Shown here: one piece after another, positions 1-5,379 of the stretch | Position numbering within the stretch: position 1 is the stretch's first letter | Layout of the letters: each line of letters begins with the position of its first letter | NCBI GenBank assembly: GCA_947589205.1 | Contig: CANQCJ010000092.1 | Location: forward strand, 1-8,091 | DNA from: an uncultured Ruminococcus sp. | GTDB lineage: Bacteria > Bacillota > Clostridia > Oscillospirales > Ruminococcaceae | Direction of reading: 5' to 3' | DNA: 8,091 nt | Notes under the pieces: generated by a model | Seen by the model: only the letters and a program-made list of their open reading frames with translations | What the model was told of the DNA's origin: nothing | The model's database searches: none | Made by a program: the position numbers and the translations under genes

Positions 1-1649
1 CTGTCGGTCACGCTGCTCGAATCGGTTGTCGATGAGCTGTCGGTCACGCTGCTTGAATCGGTCGTACTGCTCGAATCGGTTACGGAAGAGCTGTCGGTCG
101 TACTGCTGCTCGGATCTCCCAATTCGGTCACCTCCGGGGCTTGCGGTACTAACTCATAGGGAGCGCCGGTCGTTTTGCCGTAATTTTCCGCGACCGTACC
201 GCTCTTGCAGAGGATCTTTATATCCTTGCTGATAAATTCAAGTCCCAGCTCATAGCTTTCGGGAACGTATACCTGCTTTATCGGTAGCGTGGTGTCCTTG
301 ATGTTGGGCGAGGTGTAGGCAAAGCCTACCGCCGTGCCGCCGAACGCGCTTATAAGTCTGCCGTCATTGCCGAATATCGCGCTTCCCCTTGTCGGCTGTA
401 AAATTCCGACTACCGGCTTATCGTTTATCTCCTTGGGGAACACTACCGTCTCGGCGTCTCCCTCATATCCGACAAGCACGACCTCGTTGCCTATCTCGGC
501 ATAGAAGAATTTTCCCGACTTCCTTCCGCCGACGTATTTTATCTGCTTTATATCCTCATTGTTGAGCTTGTCGGCAAATTCGGTATAGCCTACGTTCTGA
601 TTTCCGAGAGCGGATACAAATCCGTCATAGCCGTGGTCGTAATCGGGCGAGATATTTCCGTAAAGCTTGTTGTAAGCTTCAACAAGCTCGTTGTAGTGCA
701 GGGTGCTGCTTGCGGTGTAGTAGCTTTCGGGAGCGGCGGTGTTGGTCTGAGCCGCTTCTGCAAGCTCTGCGGAATTTAAGGTTATATTATATCCGCCGAT
801 AACAAGACCCGACGCTTTGAGCGTCTCAGCGTCCTCCTCGGTGAGCACATATGTATAGCTGTCCGAACCGGTTTTAAGATCTATAGCACCGTCGGCGTTA
901 GCTATTTTGACCGCTCCGGGAAGCACCGCCGAAGCTTCTCCCGCACTCGTGAGCTTTATCTGCTGCACCTTATCCTCCGTGCTGTTGACAGAATAGCTGA
1001 ATCTGAGCGTCTGACCCGCTTTTGCGTTTTCAAACCTTGCGGAGGCTACCGAAACGGAAACCGCTCTGTCCGATCCGAGATTGGTTTTTGTTATACCTAA
1101 GTCTACCGTCTTGCTGACCTCCGCCTGCGAGCTGTCGTCGGGCACGACGTTCTTTATCGTGATGGAATTTCCGTCTTTAAACGTAAAGGTCATGGACATA
1201 AGCTCGAGCGAGCAGTTAGAGGACATCGACCAGATCTGCAGCTGAAGATCCGCCTTGCCGTCCTTGTCAACGAGCAGACCGCCTACGTTTTCCCATTTCC
1301 ATGTATACGAGCCGGACATATCGGCATAGAATGTTCCTGCGTTGTCCCAGCCGTTTTTAGCGACCGTGTTCGCGCCTATCGTGCCGTTAAATCCGCTGCC
1401 GCCTTCCTTTACCGCGGCATTCATCGCAAACTCTATCTTATTAACGTCAGCCGCCTGTTCCTTTGTCAGATACTTCATAGGATCTACGGCATGATTGGCG
1501 ATAGAATTTGTCGTCCAGAGCGGTTTTACCGTTTCCGCGCTGACGCTTATCGGTTCTTCGACAGCCGTCTTGGATACGCCGGGCAAAGCCGCTGCGCCGC
1601 ATACGAGCATAAGCGCAAGAACGCCCGCGACGATTTTCTTTTCCGTCAT
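1..1649 (-). CDS. Secreted multi-module protein with LRR_5-like end and Ser/Thr linker (3' truncated by window edge)
   Basis: An open frame of 549 codons runs from the ATG at 1649 to the left edge without a stop, so the C-terminus is missing. The start follows GGAAAGGA about 10 nt upstream and a consensus promoter. Residues 1-38 are a Sec signal peptide (KK, then AGVLALMLVCG, cleavage near SVSA/ET). Residues about 66-166 look like a beta-sandwich, rich in Trp, Gly and alternating hydrophobics (NGW, SYTWKW, LQLQIWS), resembling carbohydrate-binding modules of ruminococcal fibre-degrading proteins. Residues about 175-295 look like a second such module ending GLVIGGYNITL. Residues 380-409 match the lead-in of the LRR_5 proteins at 5094 and 6930, and 478-500 (ILCKSGTVAENYG, PYEL) match their cap, with few recognisable repeats between. 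Residues 514-549 are perfect SSS[TV]TD hexads. A dockerin, Fn3 or anchor may follow off-window. No catalytic motif is visible; a carbohydrate-binding role is inference. Confidence 0.85.
   Translation of the reverse strand, partial: MTEKKIVAGVLALMLVCGAAALPGVSKTAVEEPISVSAETVKPLWTTNSIANHAVDPMKYLTKEQAADVNKIEFAMNAAVKEGGSGFNGTIGANTVAKNGWDNAGTFYADMSGSYTWKWENVGGLLVDKDGKADLQLQIWSMSSNCSLELMSMTFTFKDGNSITIKNVVPDDSSQAEVSKTVDLGITKTNLGSDRAVSVSVASARFENAKAGQTLRFSYSVNSTEDKVQQIKLTSAGEASAVLPGAVKIANADGAIDLKTGSDSYTYVLTEEDAETLKASGLVIGGYNITLNSAELAEAAQTNTAAPESYYTASSTLHYNELVEAYNKLYGNISPDYDHGYDGFVSALGNQNVGYTEFADKLNNEDIKQIKYVGGRKSGKFFYAEIGNEVVLVGYEGDAETVVFPKEINDKPVVGILQPTRGSAIFGNDGRLISAFGGTAVGFAYTSPNIKDTTLPIKQVYVPESYELGLEFISKDIKILCKSGTVAENYGKTTGAPYELVPQAPEVTELGDPSSSTTDSSSVTDSSSTTDSSSVTDSSSTTDSSSVTD
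3..110 (-). repeat. Six tandem 18-bp units encoding SSS[TV]TD
   Basis: The visible 3' end of the 1649 gene is 108 bp of six perfect hexapeptide units, alternating SSSTTD and SSSVTD, so the higher-order unit is 36 bp repeated three times. Codons vary between units (TCG, TCA, TCT, AGC, AGT for Ser), so the protein repeat is better conserved than the DNA. Such Ser/Thr-rich segments usually act as flexible, possibly O-glycosylated linkers in secreted proteins. The array continues past the left edge, so its length is unknown. Confidence 0.9.
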
Positions 1650-1699
1650 TATAGATCATTTCCTTTCCATAGTTTTCAACAAAATTTTCCAACAGCAAT

Positions 1700-1728
1700 A
1701 TTATAGCACAGCTTTTTTCATTTGTCAA
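1700..1728 (-). promoter_or_regulatory. Consensus sigma-A promoter of the 1649 gene
   Basis: On the minus strand, TTGACA (1723-1728) and TATAAT (1700-1705) are separated by exactly 17 bp, a perfect match to the vegetative consensus. Transcription would start near 1693, giving a leader of about 44 nt before the ATG. Confidence 0.88.
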
Positions 1729-1769
1729 GTTTTTTGCCGCATTTTCCGCGCTTAATTATCATATTATAC

Positions 1770-1810
1770 AAAAATCAGAGGATAAACGCCTTTAAAAAAA
1801 GCGATTATCC
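1770..1810 (-). terminator. Hairpin terminator after the amidase gene
   Basis: Arms 1780-1789 and 1801-1810 pair over 10 positions with one mismatch (minus strand GGATAATCGC and GCGTTTATCC) around an 11-nt A/T loop. On the minus strand a short T run (1770-1774) follows after five other bases, so this is a moderate intrinsic terminator. It lies 10 bp beyond the amidase stop codon and separates that gene from the promoter of the next one. Confidence 0.6.
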
Positions 1811-1819
1811 CCTTTTTAG

Positions 1820-2926
1820 CTATCGTTTTAAAAATCCGTAGTGCTTAGCTATCGCTTCAGCCTCTGCCCTTGCAAGTTTTTCAAGGTTTTTTTCCTCCAG
1901 CAAAAACGCGCGCACATCGGGGTTTACATGGTAAGAATGCTCTATAAGCACGCCGGGAGTACCGACGGACGCCGCCGCTCTGAGAACGGCGTAATAGTCT
2001 CTGCCGTCGTCGAGGTTTCTGAAAAGCGTCGAACCGTTGACCCTCGGGTCGTCGTTTTCGGAATCGTCAAATTCCTTTAAGCCGCCGTCAAAATCTCGCG
2101 CGCCGGTAACCTTTAGCTGCCGTGTCGCGGCAAGTCCCAGCTGTTCGGCGAGATCGAAATTTGAACCGCTTCTTGCATAAGCGTTCGCGAAAACATAGAC
2201 CTTATTTTCCGACTGCTGCCAGACCTTTTTCTGCGCGCCTGTCGCGTTGGTGTGGAGCGAAACGAAAAAGTCGCAGCCGCTTGAAAGCAGTCCGCGCGAA
2301 TCGAGACCGCCGTCGCCAACATCAACGCCCGGCGCGCCGGTATCGTCGGAAGATCTCGTTATTATCGGGGTCATGTGATAGCTCTCGAGCGCGTCTGCGA
2401 GCTTTTGACCGAGGATCAGCATCTGTTGGGCTTCGCTGTAGGGGTATTTTGCGTCCGCACCTTTTTCGGAGAAATTATTGTTTTTGTCGCCGTAATGCCC
2501 CGGGTCAACACATATGCTGACATCGCACCAGCCCTTTGCCGTGCCGGAAGCCGTCAGGTCGGATTTGCAGTTTACGCCGCCGACTTTTTTTATGCAGAGC
2601 ACCTTGTATTTGTAATACTTCGTATCGCCGCTTATTTTGTCGGTATACCTGTTGGTGCTGTTGGAAACAAAGCCGAGACGGTGCCACGTCTTGTCGTTGA
2701 CGGACTTTCTCATTACAAGATATTTGTCGACCTTGGAATTTTTATTTTTGCCCCATGTAACAACGATCCTGTCATCGTATTTGCTCTGCGTTGCCTTGGG
2801 GCTTTTTATTATCGGCAGACTGCTGTCTACCGGCATTGCCGCGCTTGAATTTATCGGCGAAAACGCAAGGCAGGACGCGAACGCTCCTAACGCTATGCAC
2901 AGCGCCGCTAAAAATTTCGAGAACAT
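1820..2926 (-). CDS. Secreted N-acetylmuramoyl-L-alanine amidase (Amidase_3) with N-terminal Fn3-like domain
   Basis: This 368-residue enzyme is predicted to cleave the amide bond between N-acetylmuramic acid and the stem peptide of peptidoglycan outside the cell. Residues 1-30 form a signal peptide (cleavage near SSAA). Residues about 38-130 read as an Fn3-like beta-sandwich (RIVVTWGKN, YLVMRKS, KYYKYKVLCIKK). The zinc amidase domain spans 136-368: zinc ligands His144 in VDPGHYG, Glu165 in YSEAQQ and His225 in FVSLHTNA, and the catalytic Glu329 in VLIEHSYHVNP, so it looks active. AAAGGAGAGG precedes the ATG. The ferredoxin terminator lies upstream and a hairpin lies downstream, so it is probably monocistronic; I could not recognise its promoter in the A/T-rich 2930-2995 stretch. 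Roles in cell separation or spore development are typical of the family, but nothing here distinguishes them. Confidence 0.93.
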   Translation of the reverse strand: MFSKFLAALCIALGAFASCLAFSPINSSAAMPVDSSLPIIKSPKATQSKYDDRIVVTWGKNKNSKVDKYLVMRKSVNDKTWHRLGFVSNSTNRYTDKISGDTKYYKYKVLCIKKVGGVNCKSDLTASGTAKGWCDVSICVDPGHYGDKNNNFSEKGADAKYPYSEAQQMLILGQKLADALESYHMTPIITRSSDDTGAPGVDVGDGGLDSRGLLSSGCDFFVSLHTNATGAQKKVWQQSENKVYVFANAYARSGSNFDLAEQLGLAATRQLKVTGARDFDGGLKEFDDSENDDPRVNGSTLFRNLDDGRDYYAVLRAAASVGTPGVLIEHSYHVNPDVRAFLLEEKNLEKLARAEAEAIAKHYGFLKR

Positions 2927-2995
2927 TTTTTCCTCTCCTTTGTTATTCTTTATCCTTTTTTTAAAAATATTTTTTCCGCAAAGACCTTAACGGTC

Positions 2996-3026
2996 AAAAA
3001 ACCGACCGCCTTTTTGTGACGGTCGG
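2996..3026 (-). terminator. Intrinsic terminator of the ferredoxin gene
   Basis: On the minus strand CCGACCG (3020-3026) pairs perfectly with CGGTCGG (3002-3008) across an 11-nt loop and is followed directly by TTTTTT (2996-3001). It sits 20 bp after the ferredoxin stop codon, which is ideal placement. Confidence 0.85.
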
Positions 3027-3046
3027 CTGCTTTTGTTCGTTTTCGA

Positions 3047-3214
3047 TCAAGCGTTGGGAGCTCCTACGGGACATACGCCGTTGCACGCGCCGCAGTCGAT
3101 GCAGGTGTTCTCATCAATTACATATTTGCCGTCTCCCTCAGAGATCGCGCTTACCGGACACTGGTCTGCACAAGCGCCGCAGGAAATGCAGTCGTCATTG
3201 ATCTTATAAGCCAT
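3047..3214 (-). CDS. Clostridial-type 2[4Fe-4S] ferredoxin, 55 residues
   Basis: A small cytoplasmic electron carrier, starting MAYKINDDCISCGACA and ending CPVGAPNA. Two complete cluster motifs are present: Cys9, 12, 15 with Cys19 (CISCGACADQCP) and Cys38, 41, 44 with Cys48 (CIDCGACNGVCP). Each fourth Cys ligates the opposite cluster, as in the classic Clostridium pasteurianum protein of the same length. Low-potential ferredoxins of this type serve pyruvate:ferredoxin oxidoreductase, hydrogenases and Rnf in anaerobes; the partner here cannot be told from context. The ATG follows AGGAGGT with a 9-nt spacer, and the gene has its own promoter and terminator. Its neighbours are unrelated secreted proteins, so it is likely a monocistronic housekeeping gene. 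Confidence 0.97.
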   Translation of the reverse strand: MAYKINDDCISCGACADQCPVSAISEGDGKYVIDENTCIDCGACNGVCPVGAPNA

Positions 3215-3262
3215 AGTATGTATACCTCCTAATTTTATTGCGAGAACTTTTTCGCTTCTTAT

Positions 3263-3291
3263 ATTATATCATACGGCAGCTTCTTTTACAA
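3263..3291 (-). promoter_or_regulatory. Promoter of the ferredoxin gene
   Basis: On the minus strand TTGTAA (3286-3291) and TATAAT (3263-3268) are 17 bp apart, and TG one base before the -10 box gives an extended -10 element. The leader would be about 40 nt, with the Shine-Dalgarno AGGAGG at 3225-3230. Confidence 0.8.
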
Positions 3292-3372
3292 GTATCATGA
3301 TGAAAATATTACATAAATTTTAACTTGCATTAATAAATTATAAACAAATGGTTAAGGGGGTCTAACTCTCTG

Positions 3373-5094
3373 TTACTTAGTCGTCGCCTTTTTAGTCGCG
3401 CTCCAATCCGAATAGCTCTTTTGACTTCCCGCTTTTTTGTAAGCCTGAATGCGGAATTTGTAAGCCGTATGAGCTTTCAAGCTCGTCACTTTGTAGTTAT
3501 CGGCAGAAGCGTTGAGCGTTTTAACGGTTTTCCATGTTTTGGTCTTGCTGTCGTACTGCTGTAGCTTGTAACCGCTTGCGCCGCTTACCTTGTTCCAGTA
3601 AAGCCTTACCGCAGTTTTGGACTTGCTTGCTTTTGTGATGGTCGGCTTTGACGGCTTGGTGGCGGTCGTGATAGTCGCGCTCGCGCCGCCCCAGACGGCT
3701 TTTCCGGCAGAATCGCGAACGAACGCTTTTACCTTGTATTTATAAGTCGTGCCGGCTTTCAAGCCGCTGTCGCGGTAGGTCGTGGTGTCGCCATTGTTAA
3801 TGGTTTTTATGGTTTTCCACTTGCCGTTTTCATACTTGTAAACGCGATAGCCGTCCGCGCCCTCCACCTTGTTCCAATTTATCCGCGCGGCGTTTTCCGA
3901 AGCGGAAAATTTTTGCAGACCGGGTGTGGAAATGTTGGCGGTCTCGTTTCCGCCGCCGGGGTTGTTGTTATTTCCACCGCTCGGGTTGTTGTTTCCGCCG
4001 TCCGGCTTTTTGTCTAAAAGCTCGTAGTCAAGTCCGTGACTTTTCGCATACTGCTCGGCATCTGTGCCGGAATAGCAGTAAAGCTTGAATCCCTCTATCT
4101 GTTCAGAATAATATGTTCCGTCCGCGGCTTGTTTCATTACCATTCCTAAATCCGAACCGCTTATTGTTTCGACCGTTTTCGGTATAGTCACCTTTTTCAG
4201 ATTTACACAATTGCCGAATGCCTGCTGTTCAATTGTTTTAAGACCTTTGCCAAATGTTACACTTTCCAGACTGCTGCAATCTTCAAATGCGGCTAATCCT
4301 ATTCTCGTAACACTATCCGGAATAGTTATACTCTTTAAAGCCTCACAGCCTTCAAAAGACCAATCTCCTATTTCTGTAAGATTTTTTCCAAACGTTATAC
4401 TTGTTAAATTTTTACAACCCGAAAATGCTGAAAATCCTATGCTTGTAATGCTGTCAGGAATAGTTACATTTGTCAGACCTTCAAGATGGTAGAGCGAATA
4501 TTCTCCTATACTTTTAATACCTTCCTCAAAAATTACTGTTTTAAGATTTGTGCAATTATTAAAAAGAGATTTTCCCATATCTGTAACAGTTTTTGGTATA
4601 GTTATGCTCGTCAAACTCGTACAGCCATAAAATGCCTGAAATCCTATACTTGTAACACTTTTTCCAAAATTTATTTTATCCAGCTTACTACAGCCATAAA
4701 ATGCACTTTCCCCTATACTTTTAATAGTATCCGGAAGAATAATTTCTTTTAAGGTGGTATTATTAATTCCAAATACCGGCTCACCATTTCCCAAGCCTGT
4801 AACTACGCACTTCTGTGTTTTCGGGGGATATTCAACGCCCACTAAAGTTGCTGTCAGTTCAGTGGGGATATTAAGGACTTCATCTGAACCATAGTAACCG
4901 ACAATAACCGCTGTGCCGTCATCATTTATTATAAACACAAAATCTCCATCCATATACTTTGTCGGTTGAGTTTCATCTGCCACACCGTGCGCGCTCGCCG
5001 TCATGACCGTATCCTGCACAAAATTTGTCGGTATCGGCGTCATGCCCAATGCCAACACAAGCGCGAGCACTCCCGCCGCTATTCTTTTTTTCAT
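3373..5094 (-). CDS. Secreted BspA-type LRR_5 protein with two C-terminal Fn3 domains
   Basis: A 573-residue exported protein, probably an adhesin or binding protein, as BspA-family leucine-rich repeat proteins often are; the ligand is unknown. Residues 1-35 form a signal peptide (MKKRIAAGVLALVLALG, cleavage near TASA/H). Residues 45-110 are a beta-strand lead-in. Residues 115-310 hold about eight LRR_5 repeats of about 23 residues (I-x-IP-x-[ST]-V-T-x-IG-x-x-AF-x-x-C-x-x-L). A cap follows at 337-360 (LYCYSGTDAEQYA, YELL), then a Gly/Asn/Pro linker (363-388), Fn3-1 (about 390-478) and Fn3-2 (480-573), ending SATKKATTK. There is no LPXTG, transmembrane tail or dockerin. AGGAGG (5103-5108) precedes the ATG. 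A long leader with a terminator hairpin suggests attenuation. No clear terminator follows the stop, so some read-through into the ferredoxin gene is possible. The LRR part is much more A/T-rich than the Fn3 part. Confidence 0.94.
   Translation of the reverse strand: MKKRIAAGVLALVLALGMTPIPTNFVQDTVMTASAHGVADETQPTKYMDGDFVFIINDDGTAVIVGYYGSDEVLNIPTELTATLVGVEYPPKTQKCVVTGLGNGEPVFGINNTTLKEIILPDTIKSIGESAFYGCSKLDKINFGKSVTSIGFQAFYGCTSLTSITIPKTVTDMGKSLFNNCTNLKTVIFEEGIKSIGEYSLYHLEGLTNVTIPDSITSIGFSAFSGCKNLTSITFGKNLTEIGDWSFEGCEALKSITIPDSVTRIGLAAFEDCSSLESVTFGKGLKTIEQQAFGNCVNLKKVTIPKTVETISGSDLGMVMKQAADGTYYSEQIEGFKLYCYSGTDAEQYAKSHGLDYELLDKKPDGGNNNPSGGNNNNPGGGNETANISTPGLQKFSASENAARINWNKVEGADGYRVYKYENGKWKTIKTINNGDTTTYRDSGLKAGTTYKYKVKAFVRDSAGKAVWGGASATITTATKPSKPTITKASKSKTAVRLYWNKVSGASGYKLQQYDSKTKTWKTVKTLNASADNYKVTSLKAHTAYKFRIQAYKKAGSQKSYSDWSATKKATTK
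3383..3464 (-). repeat. Fn3-2 tail segment duplicated at 7483-7564
   Basis: Two blocks are identical in this gene and in the partial gene at the right edge: 3383-3405 equals 7483-7505 (23 bp) and 3439-3464 equals 7539-7564 (26 bp). The offset is 4100 bp for both, so there is no net length change between them. This marks the two C-terminal Fn3 tails as recent paralogues or as sites of gene conversion. Confidence 0.85.
4165..4752 (-). repeat. LRR_5-coding tandem repeats, period about 69 bp
   Basis: About eight repeats of about 23 codons recur across this segment of the 5094 gene. They are easiest to see in the plus-strand text as recurring GGAATAGTTA / GGTATAGTTA motifs, which encode the TIPxxV / SITIP turns. 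The repeats have diverged and their length is slightly irregular. They form the solenoid that is presumed to bind the ligand. Confidence 0.85.
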
Positions 5095-5108
5095 AAATAA
5101 AACCTCCT

Positions 5109-5155
5109 AAAAAAATTAAAAAAGGGCACAGTCCGCGTTAAAGCAGACCATGCCC
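5109..5155 (-). terminator. Leader terminator immediately upstream of the LRR gene's ribosome binding site
   Basis: On the minus strand the arm at 5143-5155 pairs with 5124-5136 over 13 positions, three of them G-U, around the 6-nt loop TTTAAC. It is followed by TTTTTT, AA and seven T (5109-5123). This is the strongest hairpin in the window. The AGGAGG of the LRR gene starts directly after the T tract, and no promoter fits between them, so transcripts from 5276-5304 must pass this terminator to express the gene. Confidence 0.88.
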
Positions 5156-5198
5156 GTATTTTCCGAAAAATTTGTGCAATGTGCCTATCGAAGAGCTG

Positions 5199-5246
5199 TT
5201 AAAGCCCCCCCCCGTTTCCATTTTCTGGTTTATACACAATGCACAT
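5199..5246 (-). CDS. Candidate 15-residue leader peptide with a nine-G tract
   Basis: The frame starts ATG at 5246 and reads MCIVYKPENGNGGGL before a TAA at 5199-5201. A possible Shine-Dalgarno, AGAGGGG (5254-5260), lies 7 nt upstream, and the promoter start site is just ahead. The three glycine codons come from a run of nine G (5205-5213). With one extra G the frame would run to a TAG after 20 codons. With one fewer G it would run 35 codons and stop in the loop of the downstream terminator. No homologue is recognised; it may be a regulatory translated leader, or chance. It contains no run of codons typical of amino acid attenuators apart from glycine. Confidence 0.4.
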   Translation of the reverse strand: MCIVYKPENGNGGGL

Positions 5247-5275
5247 ATCTACACCCCTCTCTGTGGTATGTTATT

Positions 5276-5304
5276 ATTGTACCATAGTTTCAAGATTTTG
5301 TCAA
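5276..5304 (-). promoter_or_regulatory. Promoter of the 5094 LRR gene
   Basis: On the minus strand TTGACA (5299-5304) and TACAAT (5276-5281) are 17 bp apart, with TG one base before the -10 box. Transcription would begin near 5269, about 175 nt upstream of the ATG. This is an unusually long leader compared with the other genes here. Confidence 0.85.
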
Positions 5305-5339
5305 GGGGTTTGCAAAAATTTTTTTAGTTTTTTTATCAC

Positions 5340-5367
5340 AAAAAAAGGCGGAGCTTTAAACTCCGCC
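5340..5367 (-). terminator. Intrinsic terminator of the 6930 LRR gene
   Basis: GGCGGAG (5347-5353) and CTCCGCC (5361-5367) form a perfect 7-bp stem with a 7-nt loop, followed on the minus strand by seven T (5340-5346). It lies 12 bp after the stop codon. The same 7-bp stem recurs in the terminator at 7428-7462. Confidence 0.9.
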
Positions 5368-5379
5368 GATTTTAGAAAT

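Larger units (their letters stand above)
5109..5269 (-). promoter_or_regulatory. Structured leader (candidate attenuator) of the 5094 LRR gene
   Basis: Transcription from the promoter at 5276-5304 gives a leader of about 175 nt. In order it holds a candidate ribosome binding site, a 15-codon frame containing nine G, an inverted repeat joining 5235-5245 to 5173-5183 (10 of 11 pairs), and a terminator whose T-rich tail touches the Shine-Dalgarno of the main gene. The inverted repeat includes the start region of the small frame. Its downstream arm adjoins GGCACA (5180-5185), which could also pair with TGTGCC (5125-5130) in the terminator's 3' arm, so alternative folds are possible. I could not match it to a known riboswitch class. 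Attenuation is inference from the layout. Confidence 0.6.

Noticed and set aside
26..232. Plus-strand 68-codon Ser/Arg/Cys-rich frame
   Set aside because: It is the antisense reading of the SSS[TV]TD repeat array; its composition follows from the repeat.
1447..1728. Minus-strand 93-codon frame starting upstream of the 1649 gene
   Set aside because: It overlaps the signal peptide region of the 1649 gene in another frame, starts near the start site of the consensus promoter and is rich in Arg. The 1649 frame has the signal peptide, ribosome binding site and domains.
2122..2848. Long open frames on the plus strand opposite the amidase gene
   Set aside because: They lie wholly inside the minus-strand amidase, whose motifs and catalytic residues are intact. 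They have no ribosome binding sites or recognisable domains.
2983..2995. GACC-TTAAC-GGTC inverted repeat upstream of the amidase as an operator
   Set aside because: Arms are only 4 bp and it abuts the ferredoxin terminator; no promoter could be placed with confidence around it.
5109..5155. The leader hairpin as an ordinary terminator of an upstream gene
   Set aside because: The upstream gene (6930) already ends with a strong terminator at 5340-5367, and a promoter lies between the two, so the hairpin sits inside the next gene's leader. A tiny stand-alone gene ended by it remains possible.
5109..5269. Known riboswitch (c-di-GMP, THF, ydaO/c-di-AMP types) in the leader
   Set aside because: The conserved core sequences I know for these classes are not present; a covariance search would be needed to rule out others.
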